A DNA stretch of 60,000 nt from Takakia lepidozioides (Eukaryota; Streptophyta; Takakiopsida; Takakiales; Takakiaceae), in assembly GCA_030704615.1 (NCBI GenBank), contig CM060732.1, positions 18,478,001-18,538,000 on the forward strand. The letters run 5' to 3'. The notes below the pieces were generated by a model that saw nothing but the letters and a program-made list of their open reading frames with translations, had not been told where the DNA came from and searched no databases. Shown here in pieces: positions 31,238 through 41,898 of the stretch. Positions within the stretch are counted from its first letter, which is position 1. The number at the start of each line of letters is the position of its first letter. The position numbers and the translations under genes were made by a program.

Positions 31238-32219
31238 CCCAAATTGACACTTGTAGGGTCGGCCTTATGGGAGGCTCTACAGCAGTTGAGGGGCCGCCTA
31301 CGGAGGGTATATAAGGGAGGAGAAGGCACTCCTCCTTACTACTCTAGTACCTATTCCTAACCTCTTAGTGGGCTGTGTCCACATGGCCCTGAAAAAAATG
31401 CAAAATGAACCATAGCTATATTAATTAGTTTCAAACTATGTATTACTTGTGGACCGTACTAAATGCTCTAAAATCCCATTTCCACATGCTTGGGACCACT
31501 GAATGCTGCATTGAACTGACATAGATTTCAACCTGTATGGTCACACGGCCTATCAAACCCAATGTTACACATCAAACATCACGTAAAAAATAATTAGGCG
31601 GCAAGGGTTCACGCAAGTCTATGACCTCATCAACAGGGCCTATTTGTTAACCCCCTCTCCTTTAAATTGATGTAAAACTTACAAATTTTGTTCAAGAATA
31701 GATGTTCTTATTCATATTAAAACCTATCTTTCCAACTGTGCAATGAACCTTAAAATGGATGAAACTTGTTGAAGTTAGCGCCACTGAACTATAGTAGAGC
31801 CAAGTATAGAGAATGTCAAGCATGCCGCCGACTCGTCGGTTAACTCTCAAGCCCCCAAATCCAAAGGGGACCGCAAAAAAATGACCGTATCCCCCTACCC
31901 TGGATTAAAACTCTATCCAATGGGCCCACGCAACCCCAACGCAGAATCTGGACTTTAGGAATCATTAGCAATCGCCTCGCAGTTCTCTTTGTTCAGGATA
32001 TTTCCACAAATCAACACTTTTATTTGACATTGATATGATATTAACCCTCACCTTGCGACGTTCTACACCCCCACAAGGCATCCCAAGGTTCCCCCATCAG
32101 GATTTGCTGCTGGTCCTCCACTGCAAAAGAAATGAATCCTATGCCTGCCCCTACCATCCCCATTCACAGTTGGCTGGTAACCAACAGATTCATATGGATA
32201 CGACCTCTGTCCAAACTCC
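31238..32219. other. No gene; TATA-like box near 31309
   Basis: GGGTATATAAGGGAGG near 31305-31320, followed by CTCCTTACTACTCTAG, resembles the promoter part of an LTR or a gene promoter, but no coding sequence follows. Nothing else recognised. Confidence 0.35.
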
Positions 32220-32740
32220 CTTTTGATCCCAAAGAGTGGTCTTGGGCCTTCTTCTGCACTATCGACCCCTTCTTCTCGTATACCACTGAAAAGGCATACA
32301 AGGCTCTTACCAATGCCCATCCTATGAAGGCTAAGTGGAATAGCAGTTGGGACTCGCACGGTCAAAATGAAAACTGGTTTGTGATTTGGTCTTCTATCTG
32401 GTTCAAGACTTGCTCAGCCATAATCTCAGCCTTTCTCTAGCAAATTGCAAATTGAGTCTCAAAAATGACTGGAATTCCATATTGCTATTATTTGTGGTTA
32501 CTGCACATTTGGCATCATGGAATCACTGGAGTATTGTTTCCTTCACTGTCTAGCTCTTGCAAAAATATGGCCATTTCTGAAAGCCTTCTATCATACTTGG
32601 GACCCTCGAAACCTATCTACTACTAAACTATGATTGACCGTCTAAGACTTGGATTAAACTCTACGCATAGATTGAGCAATCTTTTTGTTCTGCACATGTG
32701 CTCTATGTTTCATTCCGAGCAACTCTTGGGGAAGTCACTC
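32220..32740 (+). pseudogene. LINE ORF2 remnant: reverse-transcriptase zinc-binding domain
   Basis: Frames on the plus strand read FSYTTEKAYKALTNAHPMKA, WNSSWDSHGQNENWFVIWSS, then across a stop CGYCTFGIMESLEYCFLHCL and AKIWPFLKAFYHTWD. This is the order of the zf-RVT domain that follows L1 reverse transcriptase (Cys-x2-Cys then Glu, His-Cys). RT itself is not present. There are several stops and shifts. It is the domain missing from the LINE at 11.7 kb, but lies 20 kb away in opposite orientation. Confidence 0.75.
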
Positions 32741-32859
32741 CCTATATAGTTTAGGGAATCACGTGGGATAAAGAGATATTTTCTATGGGGGTATTACAAC
32801 TTTTTTCCCTTTTTTCATCCACCCTATAATTATTTAATTTTGGAATATGCACAATTATT

Positions 32860-33255
32860 CGGCATGCTGTTTTTTTTTAATTTGACTATAATCATCAAAT
32901 ATGTCATGGTTTTGTTTGTGATTAGTTAGAAATAGTTATTTCTAGCTAATTAGGACATTATACATTTATATTTGTATTTTGTTGGCATTGGGACTTCATT
33001 TGGTTCCATGTGCCAAGTGAGGTGACGAACCTCACTTGGGACGTGGAGAAGTTATCTCCACGTGAGACGTAGGCGGGCTCGTCGTCTTCTTCTAGTCGAG
33101 CATTCCGAGGCATCTCTCGCCGCCATAGCTCTAGTACTTGAGATGGAGAGTGGGTGAGGTCTGTATGGTGGAGTCAATTAGAAAGGTGTCATTGGCTTGA
33201 CTTATATAACATGATAGAGTGGGTTCACCTCTTTCACCATTTCCGTATCACTAGA
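32860..33255 (+). repeat. Probable LTR of gypsy copy 2
   Basis: The layout parallels the LTR at 8416-8933: CTAGCTA-type core, GTTATCTCCACG (copy 1: GTTATCTTCACGG), a GC-rich patch, GGCTTGACTT-type block, then a CA end near 33250. The sequence is strongly diverged; the left limit is not defined. It precedes the leader and gag remnants of copy 2. Confidence 0.45.
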
Positions 33256-34074
33256 AGAAGACTTGCTTACATCTATGAGTGCAAGGTGTTAGCATAGTTA
33301 GCACTTGTGTTTTAAAGAGAACTTGATAGAGAGCTTTTGTATTACAAGGTGTTGCAAGGTTTGCAAAGAAAGTCCTTGTGGTGTTTATGCACAGAAAAGA
33401 GAGCCCCATTGCAAAGTTTGAGAGCTTGTGAAGAAAGCTCTTGTTCTCCAAGTGTTGCAGGGTTTGAGGATTTCAAGAAGAGCTCGGGTGTTAACCAAAC
33501 AAGCGGTGCATGTGTGGAGCATGGTTTCAGCTTGTAGGGGTCTTCAACTTCAAGCTTAGGAAAGTTAGGAGTGAAGGGAGAAATCTGATTTCTCTTCTGT
33601 GCAAGATAGTGCATTTGTAGAGCATGCTTTAAGTTGGGGTTTCAATCTCAAGCTTGAGAAGAGCATGTCTATGGAAGTGACAAGTGCAGGGCTGGAAGAG
33701 GAGCTCTAAGGGGTGCACTATGACCATGGAAGAGAGCACTATGAGTGCATACAATGGTTAGAAGAGGGTATGTCATAGAAAGCTCAATAACTTGTTCTAT
33801 GTTTGTTTCAATGAGTTATGGAGAAAGAGAGCTTATTGTGTGGCAAATAGCTAGCTCAGGGAGTTAAAGACACTCTTGGTGGTCCATTGATGCCCAAGAA
33901 ACCAAGAACAACACCTCTGGTTGCTCCATAGAAGCCATAGCTCGTTGGCAGCAATCGCAAAGCCAAAGCGGCACAAACCCTAGCTTGGGAATGTGTGGGA
34001 ACGCTTGAAAACGCATGTGAACTCTTTGGGAACGCGTGGGAACATTGCCCCAGGGTTGGGAGCACCACCATTGA

Positions 34075-34395
34075 GCCATCGGATGAACTATTGAGCCAGT
34101 GGATGAAAATCGGTGCTCTTGGATGAGAATCGGTCGCGGTGAATGAAATCTGCACCAGTGGATGAAATCTTGGTATCGGATGAAATATCGCACTATTGAA
34201 TGAAAAATCACGGCGCCGGATGAAACTGCGGCAACGGATGAACTATCGCGCCATCGGATGATAAATCACGGCGGCGGATGAAATATCGCTGCGGCGGATG
34301 AAATTGCGCCAGCGGATGAGATATCGGACCTGCAGATGAAAAATCGCAGTTTTGGATGACATTTGGTCAGCAACGGATGACAAATCGACTGTTAA
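34075..34395. repeat. Tandem array of about 24-bp GGATGAAA-type units
   Basis: About thirteen degenerate units of the form CGGATGAAATATCGC plus a variable stretch, from 34075 to 34395. Confidence 0.8.
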
Positions 34396-34429
34396 TGGAT
34401 ATTCTTGGGGCCTTTTGGGGGCTGTTTGG

Positions 34430-34820
34430 GGTCTATTGAGGCTAGTATTATGCAGGCTTGTGGAGCCTTCTTGGGGCTGTTTGAAGGCCAATGTTTTGCA
34501 GGCCTGTGGAGCCTTGTGAGGACTGTTTGGAAGACGATTGAAGGTCCTTGGAGGCCCATATTGGGCAGACTTGTGGAGCTGTTTAAGAGCTCTTTGGGGG
34601 ACTATTGGAGGTTCTTGGATGCCAATACTTGGCAGATTTGTGGAGCTCCTTAAGGGCTGTTTGGAGGACTATTGGAGGTCCTTGGAGGCCAATACTTGGC
34701 AGATTTGTGGAGCTTCTTAAGGGCTGTTTGGAGGACTATTGGAAGTCCTTGGAGGCCATATTGGGCAGGCCTGTGCGGCCATTGTGAGGGTTGGTTGGAG
34801 GCTGGTTGGGGACTTTGGAG
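34430..34820. repeat. Tandem array of about 67-bp units
   Basis: About five to six units containing GGACTATTGGAGGTCCTTGG, GGCCAATACTTGGCAGA and TTGTGGAGCTCCTTAAGG. The middle copies are nearly identical, the outer ones degenerate. Confidence 0.85.
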
Positions 34821-35530
34821 GCCATTATTTGGCGGGCGCTTAGGGCCTTCGATGGACTGTTTGGAGTCCAAGTTTTCGGATTTCTTGAGCCTCGGTGGGT
34901 TTATGTGAGGGGTTGATTGAGCGTAGATTTCAGAAGTTTGTGGGGATAATTGGAGGGCTCTTTTGAGAGTTATTTGAGAGATCCTTGAAGGATAGTCTTG
35001 TCTAGTGCCCAAGCAAGAGTGTGTGTGAAGATAGGGGGAGTAATGGGATGAGAGCATTTTGGGCTTAGAGATTGCTTTAACTTCCCTTCTCTATAGTCTT
35101 TCATCATCCTTGTAGGCCAAAGTTTTTCCGTAAATGGAGGCAGAGCTAGTTTGAATAGAGACTTGGTCATCTTGCAGGTTTTTGGAGCCGCAAGGAGGTC
35201 GATTGATTTAAGGTGTGGGAGGTGTTGTTGTTTGAGTTTCCTGTGTTTGGATCATCCTCCCACACATGCATGCTTGACTGTGCGCCATGCTAGTTTGGTT
35301 TGGGTGCTTGCTTTTATAGGTGGTTGGTCCGGAAATATTGTGGCCAGCCAACCCTAGAGCGTGTTGTCGATGGTGAGGCTGGGGTGATGACCAGCAGACC
35401 ATAGGAGTGCCTGCAGTGGATGTAGGTGCAGGTTCATGTTAGGAACCTAGTATTCCAAATTACCATAAGCTGCAACAAGTTCTCTATCTGGTTACCTTGT
35501 GGAAAGGGGGATTAGAGACAGGTTGATAGC

Positions 35531-37624
35531 CGGTTTGAGTGTGAGTTTTCATCACGGAGGTGCCACCTCTGAGGAGAGTGTCGATATGAGCACCAGCAAT
35601 TCTAATGGGTATACAAGACGAGGTGTGCGGTTAGGCCACCTTCACCTTCACCTTCAGTGTCTTCTGAGGAAGGTTCAGACTCAGAGTTAGGAGGATTATC
35701 GCCGAGGGTGCAAGCCATTTCTGTGACATTGTTGTGGGATACGATGGAGGAAATGTATGGAGCTACCAAGGAGCCACGTCGGTACTCTAGAGCTGTGGGC
35801 ACCATCGAGCTTGATGGTTTCATACAGGAGTTTGATAGTTGGTGTGATTTGCAATAGATGCGCAATCCACAACTGTTTACGCCTTTTATGGCATGGAAGG
35901 GGCTGTTTCAGCACCTTGAGGGGCCGCCTATGGATAACTACCATGAGTTTAGGTGGGGAAATGAGGTGGAGATTGAGGAGTGGCGACAATATTGGTCACC
36001 TGACTATGTCTCCATCACTAGATGTACAAGGGCAGCAGCGATACCAGCAGCTACACCAACATCCCCAACTGCAGCACTAGTAGTGGGACAAGTGGTACAG
36101 GAGCTGGGAAATCCACTCAAGCTTCTGCTGCAGCATGAGCACCCGTGCCTGCCTTTAACCCAGTTGTGGAGTTATTCGAGGAGTTGAGGAGAAACTACCA
36201 GGGAATAAGGACAGAGAAGTTGCGGAGCTTGCAAGAGTTCCAGGGAGGCCTACTGAGAGTTTGAAGGAGGCTTACACGCGCATGAGGCGATTGGTAAATG
36301 TAACCCAAGGGGTTATAGAAGCTCAGGCAATCCAATTCTGGTATGGGAGATTGGATAAGGAGCTGAGAGAAGGGTGCGGGATGCAACTCTCCTACAAGTG
36401 GCCCAACCTACCTTAGCAAATGTGTTTTTGCTGGCAGAGCGGATAGAGCTCAATATGGTGGAGGAGCGAGTGGTCATGGTGGGATTTGGTAAGGAGACAC
36501 AATGAAGTGGGGCTCATAGCCAACAACAACCACTACCCCAACGTGCTCAAGGCAACAAGGGGGCTGAGGCAAAGCCCAGGGAAGGACAGAGAGGATCTCA
36601 GATGCAGAGGTCTCTCCCTTCATTCTCAGGCCAACAATAGTCGGTGTGTGACATGTTGGGATTGTGGAGGACCCCATGTTAAGAGAGATTGCCCTGAGAG
36701 AGGCAAAGGGCCGACACAGGTACAGCCTACACAACCACAGTATAGGCATTGTGGCAAGTATGGGCATGAGGAGCTCCATTGTTATGACTTGCATCCTAAG
36801 CTGTGGCCTGGCCAATTCCAAGAGAAAAATGGAGGCCGAGGACGGGGCAATGTGGTCTAGAGAGGTAGAAGAGGCAGAGGTCGTGGTGGAGGTCATAACC
36901 AAAACCAATGAGCACAGGGTCAAGTTCAAGGTCATGACCAAGGCATGGTGGATAGGCTTGCCCAGCTAGAGCAACGGCTTGCTGCCATGGCCATTACTCA
37001 TGTTGCGCCAGCCCAAGTGTGTCAGAGGTAGAGTCACGAGTGCCATTGGAGAGAGTTGGTGTGGCTCGGGAAATGCCAGTGGGTGGTGTTGCAAAGCAAG
37101 GTGCAGCCAGTACATTGTTGGGGGCGGCTACGGCAATTCGCCAAGCTCCATTGTTTTCTGCCACGACCATTACAATGTCGAGGATTCGGCCAGCTGCAGT
37201 ATTTAGACTGGCGGGTGAGAGTGATGATGCATCGGCACTATCTACGAGGATAGCGGATAAGGTGCAGTTCATGGATACCCTGGATTCAAGGGTGAAGACA
37301 ACCATAGCTGCGCCATGGCAAGCGGCAGCTGCAAGGTTGCAGGAGTTGCCAGCTAGACCAGCCATTGAGCGGAGTATGGTGACTCCTGGAGTAGTCTTGG
37401 TGGACAACCAGGATGGTGTGTTTCAGTTGGGTGGCCCAACCGGGAGGAGGTATAGGCCACTGCGGGTCTTGTTGGACTCGGGAGCACAGCCATTGATGTT
37501 GGAAAGAGCAGCAATTGTAGGCTTGGGCCTTATAGAGGCGGATTTGGAACCTTGTCATTTCCAAATTCAGACATCTTTGGGTGGTTCAAAGAAGGCGCGA
37601 GGGATTACACGCCATGAGCTCTTT
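35531..37624 (+). pseudogene. Gag-protease of gypsy copy 2, broken and truncated
   Basis: Parallels 861-3215 of copy 1 at DNA level over about 2 kb. Recognisable pieces are WDTMEEMYGATKEPRRYSRA near 35725, FTPFMAWKGLFQHLEGPP near 35880, zinc knuckles CWDCGGPHVKRDC near 36655 and YRHCGKYGHEELHCYD near 36740, and the protease LLDSGAQPLML near 37470. It has a stop in place of a glutamine codon (35853), several shifts and internal deletions. An ATG stands at 35588 where copy 1 has TCG. It breaks off beside the CACTA terminus at 37625, so protease is incomplete and no MTase or pol is present. Confidence 0.9.
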
Positions 37625-37844
37625 CACTACAAGGAATAGGTGTTTTTTGCACCCGACTCGCGGTTGCAATTCTGTCTGAAACGACTGCGCGTGGGACTCC
37701 AGGTTGCCATCGCAGTCGTTTTTATGCCACGCTGGCATAAAGGATGGAGTATACAAGTCACAGAAGTGAACTCCGGGGTTCACGCCGATTTATAGGCTAA
37801 TTTCCAAAAATCGGGAAAAACATATTTTTTATATTATCGACCCT

Positions 37845-38193
37845 ATATCTTGGAAACAGGACCGCCCTGTCAAACAGGGTAAGCCCTGGGAGAAGAGAGT
37901 AGAAGAGATTTTCAAGGATCTGAATCTAGACCCGCAAGTCTTGACCTTGCTGGATAAACCTGACTTAGAGAGTGTAGTGTCCAAAGCCATGTCTGTTACC
38001 AGAAAATTGTCCGATGAAAATGAAGTTAGGAAGAAAACTTCCCTGAACCTGTTTCCAGTCTGTGACATGGGGGAGGACATCATGGATGCGCTCAAGAGTC
38101 TATCCCACTCTTGGCACCAGACCTAAATTTAAACTCAGGGCAGGAAGACTATCTTTGAACAGTAAACAGAAACAGAGAAGAAAATGAGAGTTC
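37845..38193 (+). repeat. LINE-B fragment (region after RT)
   Basis: Nearly identical to 44176-44520. Begins TATATCTTGGAAACAGGAC; encodes KPWEKRVEEIFKDLNLDP, LDKPDLESVVSKAMSVTRKL, FPVCDMGEDIMDALK in broken frames, and ends as FKLRAG-type sequence that is also present in LINE-B at 50.1 kb (minus). A partial insertion in the CACTA element. Confidence 0.8.
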
Positions 38194-38639
38194 AATTTCC
38201 CTGACGTACCTCTGTTGCTGCTGCTGCTGGTGCTTGAAGCGAGCAGGCGCGGCGAGCTGCTGCGGTGCTGTCGCGGCTGCCAGCGGCGCGGGTCCCCGCT
38301 GCTGCAGGGTGTCTCTCCCCCGCTCACCACGGCTCTCTCTCTCTCTCTTCAGCTCGTTAGGTCGCGCCTCTACGCGGCGTTCCTACCACACAGGGGAGAG
38401 AGACATCAGCCCGTACTTAGGGCAAGAAAGCAAGACAGAAAGTGAGGGAGGAGGCAGTGCTTAGCTTGGGCGTTGGAGCGGTGTTGGGGCAAACTCCTTG
38501 GGGCCTTGCGACCACCTCGGGCTCAGCAGCAGGTACGTTTCTCCTCCACCCTAAACCCTACTCTCTGCACTACCTCTCTCCCAAAGAACAAACAAAAACG
38601 GGAGGGGAAAGAGATGCTTCAAGCACTTGGGGAAAAAAA
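38194..38639. other. GC-rich interval, no gene recognised
   Basis: CTG/CAG-rich run near 38215-38300, then a CT run and a GT-AG-like context. No domain seen in any frame. Confidence 0.4.
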
Positions 38640-38880
38640 AAGGCGCGGCGCCTACATGCGACGCCCGGCCGTCGCACGCCTGCGCCCCGCCCTTTTTTGA
38701 GATGTCAAAATGATATTTGCGACGGCCGGCCGTCGTTGCTTGCGACCCCCGGCCCCATAAATTAAAAAAACACGTCGCCCCCCGCGACGACTTTCCGTCG
38801 CGGGGTGCGACCCCCAGGTAAAAAAATGAAAAAAACTCGCCGTCAAATGCGACGAGAGGGTGTGGCAGGAGGCGACGGCT
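38640..38880. repeat. Cluster of GTCGCA/TGCGAC motifs (CACTA subterminal-like)
   Basis: About ten copies of GCGACG/CGTCGC in both orientations, several as inverted pairs (TGCGACGCCCGGCCGTCGCA, GTCGCCCCCCGCGACGAC). Matches the character of 11340-11730. The first 110 bases of the element have similar motifs (ACGACTGCG, CGCAGTCGT). Confidence 0.7.
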
Positions 38881-39589
38881 AGCCTTTCTGGGTTTAGGGT
38901 TTAGGGCCTTTTGGGTTTCTTAGTTTTTATTTATTTATTTTCATATGATACTGGTTTAGGGTGTTTGCTTTTCTTTATGGTGCTGGGTTTTGGATTGGCG
39001 GTTTTGGTTGTGGGTCTTGGGGTTAAAAGGATAAACGGTGTAATTATGATTCACATACCCAAAATGTGGTTCAATCTGATAATCGCAAAGCGCTGGGTCT
39101 CAACAAAATTTTCCATGGTGTGGGCATCCTGAAGATAGAACGAGAGCAAGGATTTATTGTCTTGGGCTCTAGCACCATAGGGATGTTCCACATTTGGTTA
39201 CCAATTTTGAAAGCCCCGAGGCTGAGGCATAGGGTTTTTTTGCCAACGGTTTTTGAGAAATGAAAGTGTTGGTGGTGTGTGTTAATTAGGATGCGATGGT
39301 GAGGAAACATCGACCCGTCTAACTCGAGGATGGGGAGGTAGTACCACATATCGATTGTGGCCTTAGAGCGACCTTTTTTCGTGGTGAGGAGCCACCCATA
39401 GCACCTGATCCAATACAGGCTGCCGGGCACAATCGTAGGAAGGACCGGGGCCAAATTTCAGGTGATGCGGAGGATGTTGACACTCCGGGATTGAGTCAGG
39501 CGCGTCGCGGGTTGCCCCCTCGCGGGCCACCCTGTCCAACCACGTCCACCTTTGACCCCCCCTGACAGGATTGAGTATTGGTGCATTAA

Positions 39590-40890
39590 GTGTTAGGAAC
39601 GGATACCGCCGGGCGGCACCAGACCACCGAGGCGGCGACCGCATGTTGTCGAAAAACATTACAAGAAGAACAAGATTGCGGATGCGGCGAAGGTAAGTGT
39701 TTTTCCCACCCCTTCCCAAGTGTTCACTACGCACATTGCAGCCACGACTTAATGCCCAAGCTCGCAATCACATTGCACAGGAGGCATTTCGCGCCGATCT
39801 ACTTGCAGAATTTGAGCCAGAGCATGCCAGTTGGTTCCCCCAGCAGCACGTAGATGAGATGCGTAGGGTCGAGGGATATCGTAGGTGTCGTAGGCGTTAT
39901 GGCCGGCGACGAACAGAACCCCCCCCCCCCCTCTAGTTTCCTCAGGCGGTCCCCCTGATTGTGGTCTCCCCCCCCCCCCCCCGCGTCTGTTTCTTTGCCT
40001 GATCCACCTCCGATAGTACCTGATCCCGACGTTGTACCCCCGGCTGCACCTCCGACATTGCATCCTCAACCACCTTCACTTTCATCTCCTCCGCCAGCAA
40101 TACCACCTCCACCTCCACCTCCACGTGCATGTGCCCCCTGAACCCCTAGAAGGGGTCGGCTTCGCCTTAGGTTTCCTCCCCTTCGGCTTGGGCGGCCTAA
40201 GCCGGATCCTCGCCCCCGATAAGAAGCGCATATGACTATGTTACTAAGGACCGTCCAGCCTCGTTGTTGGGGGAATCATCTCGACCCTCCCACCCCCATC
40301 CGAGAAAATGTAGAGTTCGAGTATTGGGGGAGATAGTATGTTGTGAGAGCCGCTACAGACCTTGCTATGGGTCGGGGTTTATTCACGGTCAATGCTATTG
40401 TGGTTCCTCCTCAGAGAAACAGCATGGTGGACTTGTTTCCCTACTACGGTCCATACTACACCCCCGCGGAGTTCCGTACATTACGCCTCGAAGCCCCATA
40501 CATCGTACCCTACATTTTGTGTGTCAACGGACAAGATGTACATACACAGGGGTTGTCTCCCATTGAGATCAGATTTTGTGATGGTGACCCCGACATCTTC
40601 GACAATATTGCTGGGCTGGTCAATAGTTCTTTTGGTCATCCTAGGAGAACCAATGTAGTATGGGACGAGCGAAGCGATGGGCATGAGAGCTTTTGTGGTC
40701 ATATGTCAGTATACTGTGAGGGGATGCACATGTTTGTGATGACATGTGCTAGTAGGACTATTAGGGCTGGCAACGAACTATTTGCATCATACGAGTTCTC
40801 CCGGGATGATTGGGACCTCTGATTACAGCGTGAGTGGGATGTGTATGTTAGAAATAGGGTTCCTTTGAGACAGAGATCGCGTAGAGGGGC
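39590..40890 (+). pseudogene. SET-domain (lysine methyltransferase-type) gene inside the CACTA element
   Basis: The SET core at 40337-40822 shows AMGRGLFTVNAI (N-terminal GRG-type motif), FPYYGPYYTPAEF, FDNIAGLVNSSFGHPRRTNV (the N-H-S-C-x-P-N region, with SSFG where most have HSC) and TIRAGNELFASYEF (the G-E-E-L-x-x-x-Y region). The frame before it (ENVEFEYWG) is cut by TAG at 40334-40336. After TGA at 40820-40822 it continues in frame as REWDVYVRNRVPLRQRS to a stop near 40895. Upstream lies a basic exon (KNKIADAAK to 39690, GT; intron of 50 bases; from 39741 PRLNAQARNHIAQEAFRADL) and a proline-rich stretch with shifts in C-runs. I call it a pseudogene because of the stops; unmodelled introns could remove some of them. 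No pre- or post-SET cysteines seen. Confidence 0.75.
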
Positions 40891-40969
40891 ATTGTAGATA
40901 TTCTCATGATGTACTTTGTATACATCCGATTAATTGATTGATGTAAATTTTTTTCTTGTTGCTCGTGGG

Positions 40970-41395
40970 GGTTGCAACTTTGCATATGTGATCTAAACAT
41001 ACTTATGCACATGTGGACCAAATATGAGCTTGAACCAAGTTGATTCAATGGGTCATTCTAGTGTTGAACGCATCTACGTGTCATAGAGACGGAAAATTGT
41101 GTTTCGCCTACAGATGATTTTTTTTTTATTCCATTTTCAAACCATATGCTTAATGATAGCATATGCAATGTGCGTGCAAAATTTGGGAGTAAATAAAAGT
41201 CATTTGGACCATAACCAGATTTTGTTCTCTCATTTGCACTCCAAAGTTGAGTTATCTTCAACTTCATGCAATTATTCAGAGAGAGTTTTGCAAAAGTGAC
41301 CCTAGAAACACACTTATTTTTTTTTTCTATTTTCTTTTTGTCCCATTTTTTGCATGGATGTAGTAGTGCAAAGCCCGATGTCAAAGAACAAAATA
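40970..41395 (+). repeat. Conserved AT-rich segment, second copy of 10848-11290
   Basis: Same order of blocks as at 10848-11290, including GCATATGCAATGTGCGTG at 41159. Noncoding in both copies. Lies between the SET-domain gene and TNP2. Confidence 0.8.
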
Positions 41396-41898
41396 GAGCT
41401 AAAAATAAAATCATTACGCCCCTCAAAACCGCAATAATATATTTTCTAAATACAAATATTTATTTTAAATTCATTTTAATTCGATTTAATTCAAAATTGG
41501 TGCAAGGGTGAGTGCGTCGTTGGGGAGGCAAATTATTATTATTATTATTATTATTAATTAAATTTTGTTTTTCTGCTGGATCTTTGTACAAGTGTTGCAC
41601 ACATATTTAAGCACATGTAGGAAAAAATGAAGCTTGAGCCACATCCGTTTGTTGGGTGCAATGGCATGAGATGATTTTCTTTCACATTAATAGACAAAAA
41701 TTGGTTGATAGGGTGAATGCGTCATGGGGGGGGCAAATGATTTTGTTTGGGTTTGAAACTTTGCATGCGTGTACGTTGCTCATATTCATATAATTATTGA
41801 ATGACATATTTGATGCACACACACATTGAAGGTTGTTGTTTGCATTTCGCTTATAATGAAGTGTATGGTTGCAATGACACATTATAATATATGTCCAT
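41396..41898. other. AT-rich interval with (ATT)n microsatellite
   Basis: ATT repeat at about 41530-41555. Otherwise AT-rich, no domain; probably the 5' region of the TNP2 gene. Confidence 0.5.

Larger units (their letters stand above)
33256..35530 (+). other. Leader of gypsy copy 2
   Basis: Between the probable LTR and the gag remnant, about 2.3 kb without coding domains. It holds two tandem arrays (34075-34395 and 34430-34820). From 35436 the sequence matches the leader of copy 1. Confidence 0.5.
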
